The translations under genes and the position numbers were made by a program. From the NCBI GenBank assembly GCA_929200175.1, contig CAKMYR010000067.1, positions 1-6,841 of the forward strand: 6,841 nucleotides of DNA, given 5' to 3'. This stretch comes from an uncultured Gammaproteobacteria bacterium (GTDB taxonomy: Bacteria; Pseudomonadota; Gammaproteobacteria; PS1; Pseudothioglobaceae). Positions within the stretch are counted from its first letter, which is position 1; every line of letters starts with the position of its first letter. This document shows, one piece after another, positions 6,501 to 6,841 of the stretch. A model generated the notes under the pieces. The model was not told where the DNA came from and did not search any database. It saw nothing but the letters and a program-made list of their open reading frames with translations.

Positions 6501-6841
6501 CAATTTTTATCATCATTATTTTCATTTTTATTTAAATTTACAAAAGCAACGAATAGTAAATAAGAAATCCATTCATGACGTAGTGGATCAGGTATAAAAG
6601 TATTTTTATGTTTTTTAGTTGAATATACTAATTTTTGTTGGAAAAGTTTAGTTGCTTTTCCCCAATCATGCAATAAACTAGCTAATGCAGTTAATGATTT
6701 AATCATTGGTAAATTTCTCCAATCACTTTCTTTATATATAGTTAATAAATTCTTCTTGGTAGTATTCACTGGAGCTACTCCAGTTACTGGATTAAACTTA
6801 TGCCGCTGACCGACAATAAACAATAGCTCGTGTTGGTTATT
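3599..6841 (-). CDS. cas3: Cas2-Cas3 fusion (Cas3f), HD nuclease and SF2 helicase; 5'-truncated by the window edge
   Basis: The frame is open to the window edge (1080 visible residues) and the true start lies outside. The TTG at 6821-6823 is not a credible start: the six codons before it (NNQHEL) continue homology to the Cas2-Cas3 junction of P. aeruginosa Cas3 (HSELLWIVG, from memory), and no ribosome-binding site is seen. A Cas2-like domain of roughly 85-95 residues is therefore expected beyond 6841. Numbering from the TTG, the HD nuclease has LLHDWGKA (51-57; His52, Asp53), RHEW (82-85), VSHHKLP (151-157) and GDHSFSS (255-261). Helicase motifs are ASMGRGKT (355-362, Walker A), VIDEIDDF (527-534, Walker B), SSAT (559-562), AYHSNQ (725-730), ATSIAEVGRD (787-796) and QLIGRILRHR (814-823). 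A C-terminal domain follows from about 900. Known Cas3f proteins bind Cas1 during spacer acquisition and, once the Csy complex has bound a target, unwind and degrade the DNA. Oddity: motif I has Met357 where SF2 enzymes usually have Thr. No frameshift is seen, and the gene ends 25 nt before csy1. Confidence 0.96.
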   Translation of the reverse strand, partial: NNQHELLFIVGQRHKFNPVTGVAPVNTTKKNLLTIYKESDWRNLPMIKSLTALASLLHDWGKATKLFQQKLVYSTKKHKNTFIPDPLRHEWISYLLFVAFVNLNKNENNDDKNWLQQLSQGKINETDIINELVNIKDNDKQDFKLPPIAGLIGWLIVSHHKLPVDVNEVTMESCDEISILVTKIKSSWGYDNSNHEKNNENRLKSCFIFERQLLTNSQEWLKELKKWSNRLLNEHDDIIVSIKDNSIRYTLFLARLCLILGDHSFSSQDKSANKNNNSNELYANTLFFSDKFNQFLDEHLLGVCKIAVSIPNLLQRLATDLPKAKDVKLMQHKDFKWQESATDKIKKERNPKNGFFAINIASMGRGKTIGNAKIMKALSDDSNSLRYSIALGLRTLTLQTGDEYREKIGLDDSELAVLIGSPAITELHQLAKQNEQENQDNPYTQSNNFGSESSEEIFDAYFSDELTGEEFNIEDNKIIKEKFATLFAKNKKAVKLLCAPVVVCTIDHLMPASENTKGRYILPTLRLLSSDLVIDEIDDFTGKDLVAIGRLIFLAAMLGRKVMLSSATITPGMAKNYYRIYQQGWSIFSKTRDNVNSSIDCAWINEFKTTITTITENDSNQACKEYANTHEKYIADHIAKLSTQKILRKAKIINCEHILELSENKNQAYFELIAKTAKELHVDNHGVDNKTGLKVSFGIIRMANIKPTVELTEFLLNYINKDEAIDIKTMAYHSNQVLLLRHEQEKHLDDVLKVRRKSKDNQKIYQNKIIRQHLDNIKKNNSKKQHVMFIVVATSIAEVGRDHDYDWAIIEPSSYRSIIQLIGRILRHRIHQIIKDISTENIAIMQYNIKAINNLDHELDRCFELPGYESYDMQLKQHDLTQIVDTEALANKVDATARISKPKQKDFNPDYNLAHLEHKAINKLLGSLGNDSAAGIDGYISEAWYLTAYPQLLMPFREQHGENIEICLVYDYQKQQSWFSCYDNKHKLQLDSKKIPEKVELTYNINKPLITNTQNLWLNLNYESLITEYAEKKLIKQGKLTTEENLIKTINELVPKYGTLTSYKYSSYNYFDQLGLVKAD
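4998..5015. repeat. Two tandem copies of a 9-bp unit within cas3
   Basis: GTTATTGTT occurs twice head to tail on the plus strand. On the coding strand it encodes the repeated Thr-Thr-Ile pair at about residues 603-608 of the visible Cas3 protein, between helicase motifs III and IV. The unit length is a multiple of three, so gain or loss of a copy would keep frame. It is probably a minor slippage product in a variable surface segment. Confidence 0.5.

Larger units (their letters stand above)
1..6841 (-). other. Type I-F1 CRISPR-Cas interference operon (partial)
   Basis: The gene order cas(2-)3, csy1, csy2, csy3 on one strand, with gaps of 25, -1 and 49 nt, is the standard I-F1 arrangement. 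Separate csy1 and csy2 genes and an intact Cas3 argue against the Tn7-linked I-F3 type, and the presence of csy1 argues against I-F2. Missing from view are cas1 and the Cas2 domain (expected beyond 6841) and cas6f and the CRISPR array (expected beyond 1). The operon promoter is probably upstream of cas1, also outside. No repeats, transposase or integrase genes are seen in the window. Confidence 0.93.

Noticed and set aside
6821..6823. TTG as the start codon of cas3
   Set aside because: The frame is open upstream to the window edge, homology to the Cas2-Cas3 junction continues through it, and there is no ribosome-binding site.
1..6841. CRISPR array, or a Tn7-like CRISPR transposon
   Set aside because: No regularly spaced repeats of about 28 bases are seen, no tns or tniQ-like gene is present, and csy1 and csy2 are separate with an intact Cas3, unlike I-F3.

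Overview
The window is a block of a type I-F (I-F1, 'Ypest') CRISPR-Cas operon. All genes are on the minus strand, so transcription runs from position 6841 towards position 1. In transcription order it holds a Cas2-Cas3 fusion gene cut by the right edge (6841 to 3599), csy1/cas8f (3573 to 2077), csy2/cas5f (2077 to 1112) and csy3/cas7f (1062 to 1). The left edge falls on the last base of the csy3 stop codon. By the usual I-F order, cas6f (csy4) and a CRISPR array would lie just beyond position 1. cas1 and the Cas2 part of the fusion would lie just beyond position 6841. None of these is in the window, and I see no CRISPR repeat.

The genes are packed tightly: 25 nt between cas3 and csy1, a 1-nt stop/start overlap (TAATG) between csy1 and csy2, and 49 nt between csy2 and csy3. 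Each of the three internal starts has a Shine-Dalgarno-like sequence. This looks like one co-transcribed unit. No strong promoter or terminator is visible, and no stretch longer than 300 bases lacks a gene. The largest gap (1063-1111) contains only the csy3 ribosome-binding site and a short all-A/T palindrome.

The gene products should work together as follows. Csy1 and Csy2 sit at the 5' end of the crRNA, and several Csy3 copies form the backbone of the surveillance complex. Cas6f, encoded outside the window, would process the crRNA and cap its 3' end. Csy1 recognises the PAM, and after target binding the HD-nuclease/helicase Cas3 is recruited to degrade the DNA. All visible reading frames are intact and the catalytic motifs of Cas3 are present, so the system looks interference-competent. 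An intact Cas3 and separate csy1 and csy2 genes argue against a Tn7-like CRISPR transposon (I-F3). A full Csy1 argues against I-F2.

The DNA is very A/T-rich (about 30% G+C by eye) and the proteins are rich in Lys, Asn and Ile. Stops are TAA and TAG. Type I-F systems are mainly found in Gammaproteobacteria, so the likely source is a low-GC gammaproteobacterium, but I cannot name a genus. This is a known kind of system. The less ordinary details are a longer, Lys-rich N-terminus and a 3-residue insertion in the PAM loop of Csy1, a Thr-to-Met change in Cas3 helicase motif I, and the palindromic csy2-csy3 gap.
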